From positions 96,275 to 133,665 of the forward strand of contig NZ_SNVV01000013.1 in the NCBI RefSeq assembly GCF_004361735.1: 37,391 nt of DNA. The letters run 5' to 3'. Source of the DNA: Azoarcus indigens. GTDB lineage: Bacteria; Pseudomonadota; Gammaproteobacteria; Burkholderiales; Rhodocyclaceae. Below the pieces are notes generated by a model. The model had not been told where the DNA came from. It was given only the letters and a program-made list of their open reading frames with translations, and searched no databases. The translations under genes and the position numbers were made by a program. Each line of letters starts with the position of its first letter. The stretch's first letter is position 1. Shown one piece after another: positions 13,664 to 24,088 of the stretch.

Positions 13664-13972
13664 ATGAAATCCGCATCCATAGCGCCGCAGCGTCCGCGGC
13701 TCGCCATCTTCTCCCGCGTCAGCGCGGCCGTCTTCGGCGGCTACCTGTTGACGTCGGCCTGCATCGTGTTCCTGTCCTACATCATCCCGATCCGTACCGC
13801 GGAGGCGGTGCTGACGGCCACGCTGCTCAGCTTCGCCCTCTACACCGGTGCGGTGATCTGGGTGTTCGCCGCGCCCACCGCCGGCCGCGCCTGGGCCGGC
13901 ATGCTGCTGCCCACGGTGGCGCTCGGCCTGGCCTCCCTCGGCTTCTACCTGGCCACGGGGAGCACGGCATGA
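13664..13972 (+). CDS. DUF3649 family small membrane protein, iron-uptake associated
   Basis: 102 residues from the ATG at 13664, with GAGG at 13653-13656. In-frame codons further upstream have no ribosome site. Three hydrophobic segments are visible (FSRVSAAVFGGYLLTSACIVFLSYI, AVLTATLLSFALYTGAVIWVFAA and AWAGMLLPTVALGLASLGFYLA). The AEAVL-ATLLSFALYTGAVIWVFAA pattern is that of DUF3649, found beside PepSY membrane proteins in iron-regulated loci of pseudomonads and betaproteobacteria. The molecular role is not known. Its stop overlaps the next start (ATGA), so the set is translationally coupled. Confidence 0.8.
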   Translation: MKSASIAPQRPRLAIFSRVSAAVFGGYLLTSACIVFLSYIIPIRTAEAVLTATLLSFALYTGAVIWVFAAPTAGRAWAGMLLPTVALGLASLGFYLATGSTA

Positions 13973-15609
13973 AGAACACCTTCCGCCAGTCCATGTCCTG
14001 GCTGCACACCTGGGGCAGCCTGTGGTTCGCCTGGATCCTCTTCGCCGTCTTCTTCACCGGCACGCTGGGAGTGTTCGACGACGCCATCTCGCACTGGATG
14101 CGGGATCCGCTGGCGGTTACCGCGGCGTCCGAAGGCGCGCCGCCGCCCGACCGCCTGCAGGCGGCCAAGGTGGGCCAGGCCTTCCTGGAGAAGAACGCGC
14201 CCAAGGCAGAGTTCTGGAGCATGGGGCTGCCAAACGAGGAGAACACCAAGCTGCGCGTGTTCTGGCGGGACACGCCGCAGGCCGAGTTCCAGGATCGCGA
14301 GCTGGATCCGGTGACCGGCGAGGACGCCGGCCCGAGCAAGGAGCGCAAGACCGAAGGCGGCCACCACTTCGTCCACATGCATTTCGAGTTCCATGCCGGC
14401 GATGCGGGCATCTGGCTGGTGGGCGTGGCGGCGATGGTGATGCTGGTGGCGCTGGTGTCCGGCATCGTGGTGCACAAGAAGATCTTCGTGGATTTCTTCA
14501 CCTTCCGCCCGGGCAAGGGCCAGCGCTCCTGGCTGGACAGCCACAACGCCCTATCCGTGCTGACGCTGCCCTTCCAGTTCATGATCGTCTATACCGGCGT
14601 GGTCGCTTTCGCTTCCATCTACATGCCGGCGGCGGCGATGGTGCGCTACAACGGCGATCTGGATCACTTCTTCGCCGACATCCAGGAACGGCCGGCGCCG
14701 CGCCAGATGCAGAACGTGGCCGCCCCGGTGACGCCGCTGCCTGATCTGGTGACCGCGGCTGAGGAGCGCATTGGCCGCGAGGCCCGTGTCATCTCGGTGT
14801 CGCACCCCGGGGATGCCAGCGCCTCGGCGCGTATCTTCATGCGTGGTGACGAGGCGGAGATGGCCAGCCGGCTGCGCGGCTCCAACGGCTCGGTGCAGTT
14901 CGACGCGGTGAGCGGCGAGATCCTGGACACCGAGATGCCGGGCGAGATCCGCGGCGCCGGTGCCTTCTCCACCTTCCAGAGCATGCGCGCGCTGCACTTC
15001 GTGACCTTCGGCGGCTACACCATCAAGTGGCTCTACTTCATCTGCGGCATGGCTGGCGCGGCGATGCTGGCCACCGGCGCCATCCTGTTCATGGTGAAGC
15101 GGCGCAAGAAGCCGGCGGGCGAATTCGGCGCCTCCACCGCCCGCGTCTATCGCGTCGTCGATGCGCTCAATGTCTCCGGCATCGCCGGGCTGATGCTGGC
15201 CAGCATCGGCTACTTCTGGATCAACCGGCTGGTGCCGGTGGCCCTGCCGGAGCGGGAGACGTGGGAGATCGGTCTGTTCTTCGCCCTGTGGTTCCTCACC
15301 CTGGTGCATGCCTCGCTGCGGCCGACGATGCGCGGCTGGGTGGAGCAGCTGGCCGCCACCGCCTTCCTGTGCCTGGCGTTGCCGCTGATCAACATGCTCA
15401 CCACCGGCGATAACTTCGCCGCCGCGCTGGCCCGCGGCGACGGCGAGGCCGCTGGCGTGGAACTGACGGCGATGGCCAGCGGCCTGCTGTGCATCGTGGC
15501 GGCGCGCTTCGTGCACCGCAAATCGCTGCAGGCGCCGCAGGCCGCCAAGGCCAGGGCTGGCAAGCCGGGCAGCGCGGTGGAGGCCGACGTCGAAGCGGAG
15601 GCCGCATGA
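13969..15609 (+). CDS. PepSY-associated membrane protein, iron-regulated (PiuB-like)
   Basis: 546 residues. It opens with SMSWLHTWGSLWFAWILFAVFFTGTLGVF, the usual first helix of the PepSY_TM family with a conserved His. Further membrane helices lie near residues 145-165, 195-215, 350-375, 400-420 and 435-500. His residues at helix ends (HHFVHMHFEFH near 125-135, DSHNALSV near 190, RALHFVTFGGY near 345) suggest a haem or metal-redox function, as proposed for relatives that reduce ferri-siderophores at the inner membrane. The C-terminal 20 residues are Lys/Ala/Glu rich. It is coupled to DUF3649 before it and DUF3325 after it by ATGA overlaps. Confidence 0.88.
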   Translation: MKNTFRQSMSWLHTWGSLWFAWILFAVFFTGTLGVFDDAISHWMRDPLAVTAASEGAPPPDRLQAAKVGQAFLEKNAPKAEFWSMGLPNEENTKLRVFWRDTPQAEFQDRELDPVTGEDAGPSKERKTEGGHHFVHMHFEFHAGDAGIWLVGVAAMVMLVALVSGIVVHKKIFVDFFTFRPGKGQRSWLDSHNALSVLTLPFQFMIVYTGVVAFASIYMPAAAMVRYNGDLDHFFADIQERPAPRQMQNVAAPVTPLPDLVTAAEERIGREARVISVSHPGDASASARIFMRGDEAEMASRLRGSNGSVQFDAVSGEILDTEMPGEIRGAGAFSTFQSMRALHFVTFGGYTIKWLYFICGMAGAAMLATGAILFMVKRRKKPAGEFGASTARVYRVVDALNVSGIAGLMLASIGYFWINRLVPVALPERETWEIGLFFALWFLTLVHASLRPTMRGWVEQLAATAFLCLALPLINMLTTGDNFAAALARGDGEAAGVELTAMASGLLCIVAARFVHRKSLQAPQAAKARAGKPGSAVEADVEAEAA

Positions 15610-15962
15610 TGCAGACCATGTTGAACGTGTTCGCCGCGCTGCTGCTGTGCTACGCCGGCATGACTGCGCTGTGCCTGGCGATGGACCGCCACCACAACCA
15701 GGTGCTCAAGCGCGCCCCGGCGGCTTCTGCGCGCCAGGGCTTCCGCTGGGCCGGCTGGCTGCTGCTGGCGCTGGCGGTGGTGCCTTGCGCCTGGGCCTGG
15801 GGCCTGAGCATAGGCGTGATCGCCTGGTTCGGTTTCTTGTCGGCGGGGGCGCTGGCCCTCGTCTTCATGCTTCCCTACGGTCCGCGGTTCGCGGCCATGC
15901 TGGGGGCTGGCAGCGTCGTGGCCAGCCTGTTGATGATGTTGATCGTCAAGGTGAGCACATGA
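15606..15962 (+). CDS. DUF3325 family small membrane protein
   Basis: 118 residues from the ATG at 15606, overlapping the PepSY stop. A second ATG follows directly. The N-terminal helix (NVFAALLLCYAGMTALCLAMDRHHNQV) has the family's ALCLAM-RHH motif, followed by two or three more helices (WAGWLLLALAVVPCAWAWG, GVIAWFGFLSAGALALVFMLPY and a final hydrophobic end). DUF3325 occurs with PepSY and DUF3649 proteins in iron-acquisition loci. The function is unassigned; the paired His on a helix end could bind haem or metal. It overlaps the downstream Fur-family gene by four bases. Confidence 0.82.
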   Translation: MMQTMLNVFAALLLCYAGMTALCLAMDRHHNQVLKRAPAASARQGFRWAGWLLLALAVVPCAWAWGLSIGVIAWFGFLSAGALALVFMLPYGPRFAAMLGAGSVVASLLMMLIVKVST

Positions 15963-16456
15963 CTGCCAAATCCGATGCCTGCTACGACGCCGCCCGCGGT
16001 GAACTGACCCGGGTCGGCCTGCGCGTCACCCTGCCACGCCTGCGCATCCTCAGCCTGTTCGACGAAGAGGTGGAGGGCATGTTGTCGGCGGAAGACGTGC
16101 ATCGCATGCTGCTGCTGCGCGGCGACCGCATGTCCCTCTCCAGCGTGTATGCGGTACTCAAGCGGCTGGATGCGGCGCAACTCATCAGCAGCCATTTCGA
16201 AGAGGGCCGCAAGGTGTTCGAGCCGGCCGGCCGCACGCCGGGGGGCCACATCGTCTGCTCCTGCTGCGGCCGCGACATCGCGCTGCGCGACGAGCGGGTG
16301 GATGCCATGCTCAAGCGCATCGCCCGCACCCACGGTTTCGAACTTACCGAGTACGTCGTCGCGCTGCACGGCGTCTGCCTGGAGTGCGCAGAGAAGACGG
16401 CGACGCGGGCCTTTGCGAAGCCGGCGGCCAAGGGGCGCACCACGATCGCCGCCTGA
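15959..16456 (+). CDS. Fur-family transcriptional regulator with degenerate regulatory metal site
   Basis: 165 residues. The winged-helix domain is clear: GLRVTLPRLRILSLF (20-34), SAEDVHRMLLLRG (43-55) and the recognition helix SLSSVYAVLKRLDAAQLI (59-76). The structural zinc cysteines remain, Cys100 and Cys103 plus Cys140 and Cys143, with an extra Cys102. The regulatory metal site is altered. E. coli Fur has HHHDH after the VFEL segment; here the region after VFE (86-88) reads PAGRTPGGH, keeping only the last His (97). The His of the NHHVSAED segment is Met/Gly here. It is the last gene of the iron operon, coupled to DUF3325. It may be a local regulator responding to something other than Fe2+, or be iron-insensitive. 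Confidence 0.88.
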   Translation: MTAKSDACYDAARGELTRVGLRVTLPRLRILSLFDEEVEGMLSAEDVHRMLLLRGDRMSLSSVYAVLKRLDAAQLISSHFEEGRKVFEPAGRTPGGHIVCSCCGRDIALRDERVDAMLKRIARTHGFELTEYVVALHGVCLECAEKTATRAFAKPAAKGRTTIAA

Positions 16457-16476
16457 CCGGGTCTTCCGGAACCCTG

Positions 16477-16516
16477 GGGCCGGCGCATAGTCTCTCCGCC
16501 GGCCCTTTCTTTTCCC
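16477..16516 (+). terminator. Rho-independent terminator of the iron operon
   Basis: GGGCCGGCG (16477-16485) and CGCCGGCCC (16497-16505) form a perfect nine-base stem with an 11-base loop, followed by TTTCTTTT. It is 20 bases after the Fur-family stop and separates that operon from the efflux operon. Confidence 0.85.
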
Positions 16517-16617
16517 CCTGCCGAACACGCGAAGCGCCGCCCATGGGCGATGTGGCGGAAGGGCCGGCCCCGCGCGGGTGGCCCATGCTTCAGCGTGTTC
16601 TCGTTTTTTGGAATCCC

Positions 16618-17829
16618 ATGTCCCGGTCAGCATCTTCTTCGTCCTCTTCCCTCAAGCGTGGTGTCGCCCTCGGGCTCGGTGTCCTGGCCATTGGCGGCCT
16701 GGCGTGGTTCTTCATGCGCGGGCAGGGCGGCGCGGCGGGCCAGCCGGCGACGAATCCGTGGAATGCGCCGGTGCCGGTGCGGGTGGTGCCGGCGGAGGCG
16801 GGCAATCTCGCCTTGCGCCTGCGCGCCATCGGCACGGTGACGCCGATGGCGGCCGTCACCGTGCGCAGCCGGGTGGATGGCGAACTGCTGAAGGTGGCCT
16901 TCGAGGAAGGCCAGATGGTGAAGAAGGGCGCGCTGCTGGCCGAGATCGATCCCTCGCTGTACCGGGTGCGCCTGGCCCAGGCCGAGGGCCAGCAATTGCA
17001 GAACAGGGCCCAGCTGAAGAACGCCGAGAGCGAGCTGGCGCGCTACCAGACGCTGTTCGCCCAGGATTCCATCGCCCGCCAGCAGGTGGATACCCAGGAG
17101 GCGCTGGTCAACCAGCTGCGCGGCACCGTCAAGGCCGACCAGGCGCAGGTGGATGACGCCCGCCTGCAGCTGCAATGGACGCGCATCGAGGCGCCCATCG
17201 CCGGCCGTCTCGGCCTGCGCCGGGTGGACCCCGGCAACCTGGTGTCCACCGGCGACACCGAGGGCCTGGTCACCCTCACCCAGATGCGGCCGATCAGCGT
17301 GGTGTTCACCATCCCGGAACATCAGCTCGGCGAGGTGCGGCAGGAACTGCGCGCCGGCCATACGCTGACGGTGGAGGCGCGCGACCGCGACGACCGCCTG
17401 AGCCTGGCGCAGGGCGTGCTGCGCACGGTGGACAACCAGATCGACGTCGCCACCGGCACGGTGAAGCTGAAGGCCGAGTTCGCCAACGACGACGAAGCGC
17501 TGTTCCCTAACCAGTTCGTCAATATCCGGCTGGACGTGCGCCGGGTGGACGCGGCGGTGACGATTCCGCTGGACGCGGTGCAGTTCGGCTCCAAGGGCAG
17601 CTACGTGTACGTGGTCAGTGATGGCAAGGCCCACATCCGGCCGCTGAAGCTGGGTGCCGGCGACGGCGACCGGGTGGTGGTGGAGCAGGGGCTGCAGGTG
17701 GGCGATCAGGTGGTGCTGGAAGGCCTGGACCGGCTGCGCGACGGCCGCCAGGTGATCGTGGTGGAGGCCGATGCGGCGGCGCCGGGCCTGCCTGGCCACG
17801 GCGCCCCGGCCGCGGCCGCCGGCAGCTGA
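16618..17829 (+). CDS. mdtA: RND efflux periplasmic adaptor subunit (MdtA-like)
   Basis: 403 residues from the ATG at 16618, the start that places a membrane anchor at residues 12-33 ([19 protein letters not shown]). Alternative upstream starts at 16586 and before add no recognisable sequence. Then come the first lipoyl half ([32 protein letters not shown]), a coiled-coil hairpin (about 115-185, rich in Gln, Leu and Ala), the second lipoyl half ([21 protein letters not shown]), and a beta-barrel plus membrane-proximal domain ([20 protein letters not shown]). This is the HlyD/MdtA adaptor linking the RND pump to the outer membrane channel. It is the first gene of a four-gene operon; mdtB starts four bases after its stop. 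Confidence 0.92.
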   Translation: MSRSASSSSSSLKRGVALGLGVLAIGGLAWFFMRGQGGAAGQPATNPWNAPVPVRVVPAEAGNLALRLRAIGTVTPMAAVTVRSRVDGELLKVAFEEGQMVKKGALLAEIDPSLYRVRLAQAEGQQLQNRAQLKNAESELARYQTLFAQDSIARQQVDTQEALVNQLRGTVKADQAQVDDARLQLQWTRIEAPIAGRLGLRRVDPGNLVSTGDTEGLVTLTQMRPISVVFTIPEHQLGEVRQELRAGHTLTVEARDRDDRLSLAQGVLRTVDNQIDVATGTVKLKAEFANDDEALFPNQFVNIRLDVRRVDAAVTIPLDAVQFGSKGSYVYVVSDGKAHIRPLKLGAGDGDRVVVEQGLQVGDQVVLEGLDRLRDGRQVIVVEADAAAPGLPGHGAPAAAAGS

Positions 17830-17833
17830 CGCG

Positions 17834-20800
17834 ATGAGCTTGTCCCGCCCCTTCATCCACCGACCGGTGGCGACCTCGCTGCTGATGCTCGCCCTGGTGG
17901 TCGCCGGCCTGCTCGCCTGGCGCATGCTGCCGGTGGCGGCGCTGCCGCAGGTGGATTACCCCATCATCCAGGTGTTCACCTTCCATCCCGGCGCCGGGCC
18001 GGAGGTGACCGCCCGCACCATCACCGCGCCGCTGGAGCGGCGCCTGGGGCAGATTCCCGGCCTCAAGCAGATGAGTTCCACCAGTTCTGGCGGCGCTTCG
18101 GTGATCACGCTGCAGTTCGGCCTCACCGTGGAGCTTGGCGTGGCCGAACAGGAAGTGCAGGCGGCGATCAACGCCGCTTCCAGCCTGCTGCCCAACGACC
18201 TGCCGACGCCGCCCATTTACCGCAAGGTGAATCCGGCGGACGCGCCCATCCTCACCCTGGCGGTGTCCTCCGCCGCGCTGCCGCTGCCCGAGGTGTACGA
18301 CCTGGTGGACACCCGGGTGGCGCAGAAGCTGGCCCAGCTGCCGGGCGTCGGCATGGTCAGCCTGGCCGGCGGCCAGCGGCCGGCCATCCGGGTGCAGGTC
18401 AACCCGCAGGCGCTGGCGGCGCACAAGCTCACGCTGGAGCAGGTGCGCAGCGCCATCGCCGCTGCCAACTCCAGCCAGCCCAAGGGCAGCCTGGATGGCC
18501 CGCACCGCTACGTCATGGTGGAGGCCAACGACCAGATCCGCTCGGTGGAGGAGTACCGCCTCCTCATCGTCGCCTGGAGCAACGGCGCGCCGCTGCGCCT
18601 GGGCGACATCGCCCGCATCGAGGATGGCGCCGAGGACCGCTTCCTCGCCGCCTGGGCCGGCTACTGCCAGCCCACCGCCGGCGGCGCGCCGGCCGGCGTG
18701 GGCGGCGATTGCGGCAGCGAATCCGCCACGCCGGCGCAGGTGCCGGCGGTGCTGGTGAACATCCAGCGCCAGCCGGGCGCCAACGTCATCGACGTCGCCG
18801 ACCGGGTGCGCGCGTTGCTGCCCCAGCTCACCGCCACGCTGCCGGCGGCGGTGGACGTGGCGGTGCTCACCGACCGCACGCTGTCCATCCGCGCCTCGGT
18901 GCGCGACGTGCAGAAGGAGCTGGTGTTCGCGGTGGCGCTGGTGGTCATGGTCACCTTCCTGTTCCTGCGCAACCTGCCGGCCACGCTGATTCCCAGCGTG
19001 GCGGTGCCGCTGTCGCTGGTGGGCACTTTCGGCGTGATGTATCTCGCCGGTTTCTCGGTGAACAACCTCAGCCTGATGGCGCTCACCATCGCCACCGGCT
19101 TCGTGGTGGACGACGCCATCGTCATGCTGGAGAACATCGCCCGCCACCGCGAGATGGGCGCATCGCCGATGCAGGCGGCGCTCAAGGGCGCGGCCGAAAT
19201 CGGCTTCACCCTGGTGTCGCTCACCGTGTCGCTGATCGCGGTGCTGATCCCGCTGCTGTTCATGGGCGACGTCGTCGGCCGCCTGTTCCACGAGTTCGCG
19301 GTGACGCTGGCGGTGGCCATCCTGATCTCGCTGGTGGTGTCGCTGACGCTGACGCCGATGATGGGCGCCCGCATGCTGCGCGACGAACCGGCGCACCACG
19401 GCCAGGGCCTCCTCGACGGCGTCATCGAGCGCTACGGCCGCTGGCTGGACTGGGTGCTGGCGCGCCAGACCGCCGCGCTGCTGGTGACGCTGGCCACGCT
19501 GGCACTCACCGCGCTGCTCTACGTCACCGTGCCCAAGGGCTTCTTCCCGGTGCAGGACAGCGGCGTGATCCAGGTGGTGACCGAAGCGCCGCAGACCATC
19601 TCCTTCGGCGCCATGGCCGAGCGCCAGCAGGCGCTGGCCGCCATCGCGCTGGCCGACCCGGACGTCGCCAGCCTGTCGTCCTTCATCGGCGTGGATGGCA
19701 GCAACAGCACGCTGAACAGCGGCCGCATGCTGATCAACCTGAGGCCGCACGGCAGCCGCAGCGCGGATGCCAGCACCATCGTGCGCCGGCTGGGCGACGA
19801 ACTGCGCCAGGTGCCGGGCATCACCGCCTGGCTGCAGCCGGTGCAGGAGCTGTCCATCGAAGACCGGGTGAGCCGCACCCAGTACCAGTTCACCCTGTCC
19901 ACCCCGGACGAGGAGGAACTGGCCGAGTGGGTGGCGCGCACGGTGGCGGCGCTGGGCGAGCGGCCGGAGCTGGCGGATGTCGCCTCCGACCTGCAGCGCG
20001 GTGGCCTGCAGGCGCATGTGGAGATAGACCGCGAGGCCACCGCCCGGCTGGGCGTCAGTGCCGCCGACGTGATCGCCGCGCTGCACACCGCCTTCGGCCA
20101 GCGCCAGATCGCCACCCTATTCACCCAGGCCAACCAGTACCGCATCGTGCTGGAAGTGGACCCTAGCCACGCCATCGGCCTGGCCGCGCTGGAGAGCACC
20201 TATGTGCCCACCGGCAGCGGCGGGCCGGTGCCGCTTTCCACCGTCGCGCGCATCAGCCAGCGGCCGGCGGTGCTGTCGCTGTCGCACCAGGGCCAGTTCC
20301 CCGCCGCCACCGTGTCCTTCAACCTCGCCGCCGGCGCTTCGCTCGGCCAGGCGGTGGAGGGCATAGAGGCGACGATGCGGCAGATCGGTTTGCCGCCGGC
20401 GGTGGAAATGACCTTCCAGGGCGCGGCCGAAGCCTTCCGCGCTTCGCTGTCCAACACCCTGTGGCTGATCCTGGCGGCGGTGGTGGTGATGTACATCGTG
20501 CTGGGCGTGCTCTACGAGAGCGTGATCCACCCGGTCACCATCCTGTCCACGCTGCCCTCGGCCACCGTGGGCGCGCTGCTGGCGCTGCACCTGTCCGGCC
20601 GGCCGCTGGACCTGGTGGCGGTGATCGGCATCGTGCTGCTGATCGGCCTGGTGAAGAAGAACGGCATCATGATGGTGGACTTCGCCCTGGATGCGCAGCG
20701 CCGCATGGGCCTGAGCCCGCGCGAGGCGATACACCGCGCCGCGCTGCTGCGCTTCCGCCCCATCCTGATGACCACGCTGGCTGCTCTGGTAGGCGCGCTG

Positions 20801-20986
20801 CCGTTGATGCTGGCCGGCGGCTCCGGCGCCGAGCTGCGCCAGCCGCTGGGCATCGTCATGGTCGGCGGCCTGCTGCTGAGCCAGGTGCTGACGCTGTTCA
20901 CCACGCCGGTGGTCTATCTGTTCTTCGACCGCCTGGTGCGCCGCCGGCAGGCGGCGGCGCCGGCCGTGGGCACCGGGCCGGCATGA
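17834..20986 (+). CDS. mdtB: RND efflux permease MdtB-like
   Basis: 1050 residues. Twelve membrane helices and two large periplasmic loops are evident. The wording follows E. coli MdtB closely ([30 protein letters not shown] with the paired Asp of the proton relay, [17 protein letters not shown] with the relay Lys). Relative to E. coli MdtB there is an insertion of about 27 residues after AAWA (residues 276-302). It contains two cysteines, Cys278 and Cys293, in a Gly/Ala/Pro-rich loop just before [11 protein letters not shown]. In the E. coli system MdtB and MdtC form a heterotrimer that exports bile salts, novobiocin and other compounds. The mdtC start overlaps the stop (ATGA). Confidence 0.95.
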   Translation: MSLSRPFIHRPVATSLLMLALVVAGLLAWRMLPVAALPQVDYPIIQVFTFHPGAGPEVTARTITAPLERRLGQIPGLKQMSSTSSGGASVITLQFGLTVELGVAEQEVQAAINAASSLLPNDLPTPPIYRKVNPADAPILTLAVSSAALPLPEVYDLVDTRVAQKLAQLPGVGMVSLAGGQRPAIRVQVNPQALAAHKLTLEQVRSAIAAANSSQPKGSLDGPHRYVMVEANDQIRSVEEYRLLIVAWSNGAPLRLGDIARIEDGAEDRFLAAWAGYCQPTAGGAPAGVGGDCGSESATPAQVPAVLVNIQRQPGANVIDVADRVRALLPQLTATLPAAVDVAVLTDRTLSIRASVRDVQKELVFAVALVVMVTFLFLRNLPATLIPSVAVPLSLVGTFGVMYLAGFSVNNLSLMALTIATGFVVDDAIVMLENIARHREMGASPMQAALKGAAEIGFTLVSLTVSLIAVLIPLLFMGDVVGRLFHEFAVTLAVAILISLVVSLTLTPMMGARMLRDEPAHHGQGLLDGVIERYGRWLDWVLARQTAALLVTLATLALTALLYVTVPKGFFPVQDSGVIQVVTEAPQTISFGAMAERQQALAAIALADPDVASLSSFIGVDGSNSTLNSGRMLINLRPHGSRSADASTIVRRLGDELRQVPGITAWLQPVQELSIEDRVSRTQYQFTLSTPDEEELAEWVARTVAALGERPELADVASDLQRGGLQAHVEIDREATARLGVSAADVIAALHTAFGQRQIATLFTQANQYRIVLEVDPSHAIGLAALESTYVPTGSGGPVPLSTVARISQRPAVLSLSHQGQFPAATVSFNLAAGASLGQAVEGIEATMRQIGLPPAVEMTFQGAAEAFRASLSNTLWLILAAVVVMYIVLGVLYESVIHPVTILSTLPSATVGALLALHLSGRPLDLVAVIGIVLLIGLVKKNGIMMVDFALDAQRRMGLSPREAIHRAALLRFRPILMTTLAALVGALPLMLAGGSGAELRQPLGIVMVGGLLLSQVLTLFTTPVVYLFFDRLVRRRQAAAPAVGTGPA

Positions 20987-23900
20987 ATCTGGCGCGTCTG
21001 TTCATCCGCAGGCCGATCGCCAGCTGCCTGCTCGCGCTGGCCTTGATGCTGGCCGGCCTGCTGGCCTACCGCATGCTGCCGGTGGCGCCGCTGCCGCAGG
21101 TGGAGTTTCCCTCCATCCAGGTGACCGCCTCGCTGCCCGGTGCCAGCCCGGAGAGCATGGCGGCGACCGTGGCGACGCCGCTGGAACGGGCGCTGGGCAG
21201 CATCGCCGGCGTCACCGGGATCACCTCGTCCAGTTCGCAGGGGGCGACCACCGTGCGCCTGCGCTTCGACCTCGACCGCGACATCGACGAGGCGGCGCGC
21301 GATGTGCAGGCGGCGATCAACGCCTCGCGCGGCCAGCTGCCCTCCGGCATGCCGGGCAACCCCAGCTACCGCAAGGTGAATTCCTCCCAGGCACCCATCA
21401 TGGTGCTGGCGCTGTCCTCGCCCAACCTGGCGCCGGGCCGGTTGTACGACCTGGCGTCCACCATCCTGGCGCAGAAGATCGCCCAGATCGAAGGCGTGGG
21501 CGAGGTCAGCGTCGGCGGCAGCGCGCTGCCGGCGGTGCGGGTGCAGCTCAACCCCGGCGCGCTGGCCCACCACGGCCTGGCGCTGGACGAGGTGCGCAGC
21601 GCCATCAGCGACGCGAACGCGCTGCTGCCGCTGGGCGTGGTGGAGGAGGGCGACAGGCAATGGCGGCTGCAGAGCGGCCGCACGCTGCGCGACGCCGCCG
21701 ACTACCGCGGCCTCATCGTGCGCTACCGCGACGGCGCCGCGGTGCGGCTGCAGGATGTGGCGGCGGTGAGCGACAGCGTGGAAAACCGCTACAACAGTGG
21801 TTTCCACAACGACAGCCCGGCGGTGCTGCTGCAGGTGTTCCGCCAGCCCAACGCCAACATCGTGGCCACGGTGGATGCCATCCACGCCCAGTTGCCGACG
21901 CTGAAGGCGCTGCTGCCGGAGGACACCGGCCTCGCCGTGGTGGTGGACCGCACGCCCGGCATACGCGCCACGCTGGACGAGGCCAGGCTGACGCTGCTGA
22001 TCGCGGTGGTGCTGGTGATAGGCGTGGTGTGGGTCTTCCTCGGCGATCTGCGCTCGGCGCTGATTCCCAGCCTGGCGGTGCCGGTGTCGCTGATCGGCGC
22101 CTTCATCGTCATGTACTTCCAGGGCTTCTCGCTCAACAACCTGTCGCTGATGGCGCTCATCGTCGCCGCCGGCCTGGTGGTGGACGACGCCATCGTGGTG
22201 CTGGAGAACATAGAGCGCCACATCGCCAACGGCATGCGGCCCTACCGCGCGACGCTGAAGGGGGCGAGCGAGGTCGGCTTCACCCTGCTGGCGATGAACG
22301 TGTCGCTGGTGGTGGTTTTCCTGTCCACCCTGTTCATGGGCGGCATCGTCGAGCGCCTGTTCCGCGAATTCACCATCACCCTGGCGGCGGCCATCCTGGT
22401 GTCGCTGGCGGTGTCGGTGACGCTCACGCCCAGCCTGTGCGCCCACCTGCTGCGGGCACGCGAGGCGCGGCCGCCGGGCCGGCTGGCCGCCTTCAGCGCC
22501 CGCCTGTTCGACCGCATGCACCACGGCTACGCGCTGAGCCTGGCGTGGGCGCTGCGCCACTGCGCGCTGCTGCTGGTGCTGCTGGTGGGCGTCATCGCCT
22601 TCACCGTCCACCTCTACATCGCCATCCCCAAGGGCATGCTGCCGGAGCAGGACACCGGCCAGCTGCGCGGCTTCGCCCGCGGCGACGACGGCTTCTCCTT
22701 CCAGGTGATGCAGCCCAAGGCGGACATCTTCCGTCGCCACCTGCTGGCCGATCCGGCAGTGGCGGACGTGGTCGGCACCGCCGGCAACAACGGTGCGGCC
22801 AACGTCTGGATGATGGTGCGGCTGAAGCCGCGTGCCGAGCGCGACGGCATGAGTGCGCGCCAGGTCATAGACCGCCTGCGGGCAAGCGTGCCGCCTGTGC
22901 CGGGGGGCATGCTCTTCCTCAGCGTGGATCAGGACATCCAGCTGGGTTCGGCGTTGAACTCCAGCGAGCGCGAGGTGCTGCTGCTGGCGGCGGATACCGG
23001 GCCGCTCAAGCAATGGGCGCTGCGTCTGGCGGAGGCCATGCGCGCGCTGCCGGAACTGGTGGACGTGGACAGCTTCGGCGACGAGGCCACCCAGCAGGTC
23101 ACCATAGACATCGACCGCGAGGCGGCGCGGCGCTTGGGCGTGGATCTGCAGACCATCAGCAGCGTGCTCAACAACTCTTTCTCCCAGCGCCAGGTGGCCA
23201 CCTTGTACGACCGCCTGAACCAGTACCGGGTGGTGATGGAACTGGACCCGCGTTACACCCAGAACGTCAGCGTGCTGGACGAGATCCAGATCATCACCGC
23301 CGACGGCAGCCGCATCCCGCTGTCGGCGGTGGCCAGCTACCGCAACAGCCTGGCGGGCGATCGCGTCTACCACCAGGAACAGTTCGCCGCCTTCGGCATC
23401 GAGTACTCGCTGGCGCCCGGGGTGTCGGCCGAGCAGGCGACCCAGGCGATCAACGACGCCTTCACCCGGCTGATGCCGCCCACCGCGGTGCATCTGCGCC
23501 ACGGCGGCCAGACGGGCAACCTGCAGGCCACGCTGAGCGCCCAGCCCTGGCTCATCCTCGGCATCCTGGTCACGGTGTATTTCGTGCTCGGCATCCTGTA
23601 CGAGAGCACGCTGCATCCGCTCACCATCCTGTCCACCCTGCCTTCGGCCGGCATCGGCGCGCTGCTGGCGCTGATGGCCTCCGGCACCGAGTTCAGCCTG
23701 ATCGCGCTGCTGGGCCTGTTCCTGCTGATCGGCATGGTGATGAAGAACGCCATCCTGATGATCGACTTTGCCCTGGAGGGCGAGCGCCGCCTCGGCCTCA
23801 GCCCGCGCGAGGCCATACAGCGCGCCGCGCTGCTGCGGCTGCGGCCCATCCTGATGACCAACCTGGCCGCCCTGCTGGGCGCGCTGCCGCTGGTGCTGGG

Positions 23901-24063
23901 CATGGGCGAGGGCTCGGAGCTGCGCCGTCCGCTAGGCATTGCCATCGTCGGCGGGCTGGCGGTCAGCCAGTTGCTCACGCTCTACACCACGCCGGCCGTC
24001 TACCTGGTGCTGGACCGCCTGCGGCTGCGCTTCGTCCGCCGCCGCGCCGAGGCCGGCGCCTGA
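20983..24063 (+). CDS. mdtC: RND efflux permease MdtC-like
   Basis: 1026 residues, close to the 1025 of E. coli MdtC, and collinear with it ([63 protein letters not shown] with the relay Asp pair, [17 protein letters not shown] with the relay Lys). It has no insertion comparable to that in the preceding permease. It is coupled to mdtB by a four-base overlap, which suits equimolar or fixed-ratio heterotrimer assembly. About 25 bases separate it from the outer membrane gene. Confidence 0.95.
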   Translation: MNLARLFIRRPIASCLLALALMLAGLLAYRMLPVAPLPQVEFPSIQVTASLPGASPESMAATVATPLERALGSIAGVTGITSSSSQGATTVRLRFDLDRDIDEAARDVQAAINASRGQLPSGMPGNPSYRKVNSSQAPIMVLALSSPNLAPGRLYDLASTILAQKIAQIEGVGEVSVGGSALPAVRVQLNPGALAHHGLALDEVRSAISDANALLPLGVVEEGDRQWRLQSGRTLRDAADYRGLIVRYRDGAAVRLQDVAAVSDSVENRYNSGFHNDSPAVLLQVFRQPNANIVATVDAIHAQLPTLKALLPEDTGLAVVVDRTPGIRATLDEARLTLLIAVVLVIGVVWVFLGDLRSALIPSLAVPVSLIGAFIVMYFQGFSLNNLSLMALIVAAGLVVDDAIVVLENIERHIANGMRPYRATLKGASEVGFTLLAMNVSLVVVFLSTLFMGGIVERLFREFTITLAAAILVSLAVSVTLTPSLCAHLLRAREARPPGRLAAFSARLFDRMHHGYALSLAWALRHCALLLVLLVGVIAFTVHLYIAIPKGMLPEQDTGQLRGFARGDDGFSFQVMQPKADIFRRHLLADPAVADVVGTAGNNGAANVWMMVRLKPRAERDGMSARQVIDRLRASVPPVPGGMLFLSVDQDIQLGSALNSSEREVLLLAADTGPLKQWALRLAEAMRALPELVDVDSFGDEATQQVTIDIDREAARRLGVDLQTISSVLNNSFSQRQVATLYDRLNQYRVVMELDPRYTQNVSVLDEIQIITADGSRIPLSAVASYRNSLAGDRVYHQEQFAAFGIEYSLAPGVSAEQATQAINDAFTRLMPPTAVHLRHGGQTGNLQATLSAQPWLILGILVTVYFVLGILYESTLHPLTILSTLPSAGIGALLALMASGTEFSLIALLGLFLLIGMVMKNAILMIDFALEGERRLGLSPREAIQRAALLRLRPILMTNLAALLGALPLVLGMGEGSELRRPLGIAIVGGLAVSQLLTLYTTPAVYLVLDRLRLRFVRRRAEAGA

Positions 24064-24088
24064 TTTCTCCCTCTTCCCGTCCTCCGCG

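Noticed and set aside
17615-23616. Very long antisense open frames on the minus strand (about 820 and 900 residues) across mdtB and mdtC
   Set aside because: They are His/Arg/Gln/Gly-rich shadows of GC-rich permease genes whose plus-strand proteins match a known family end to end.
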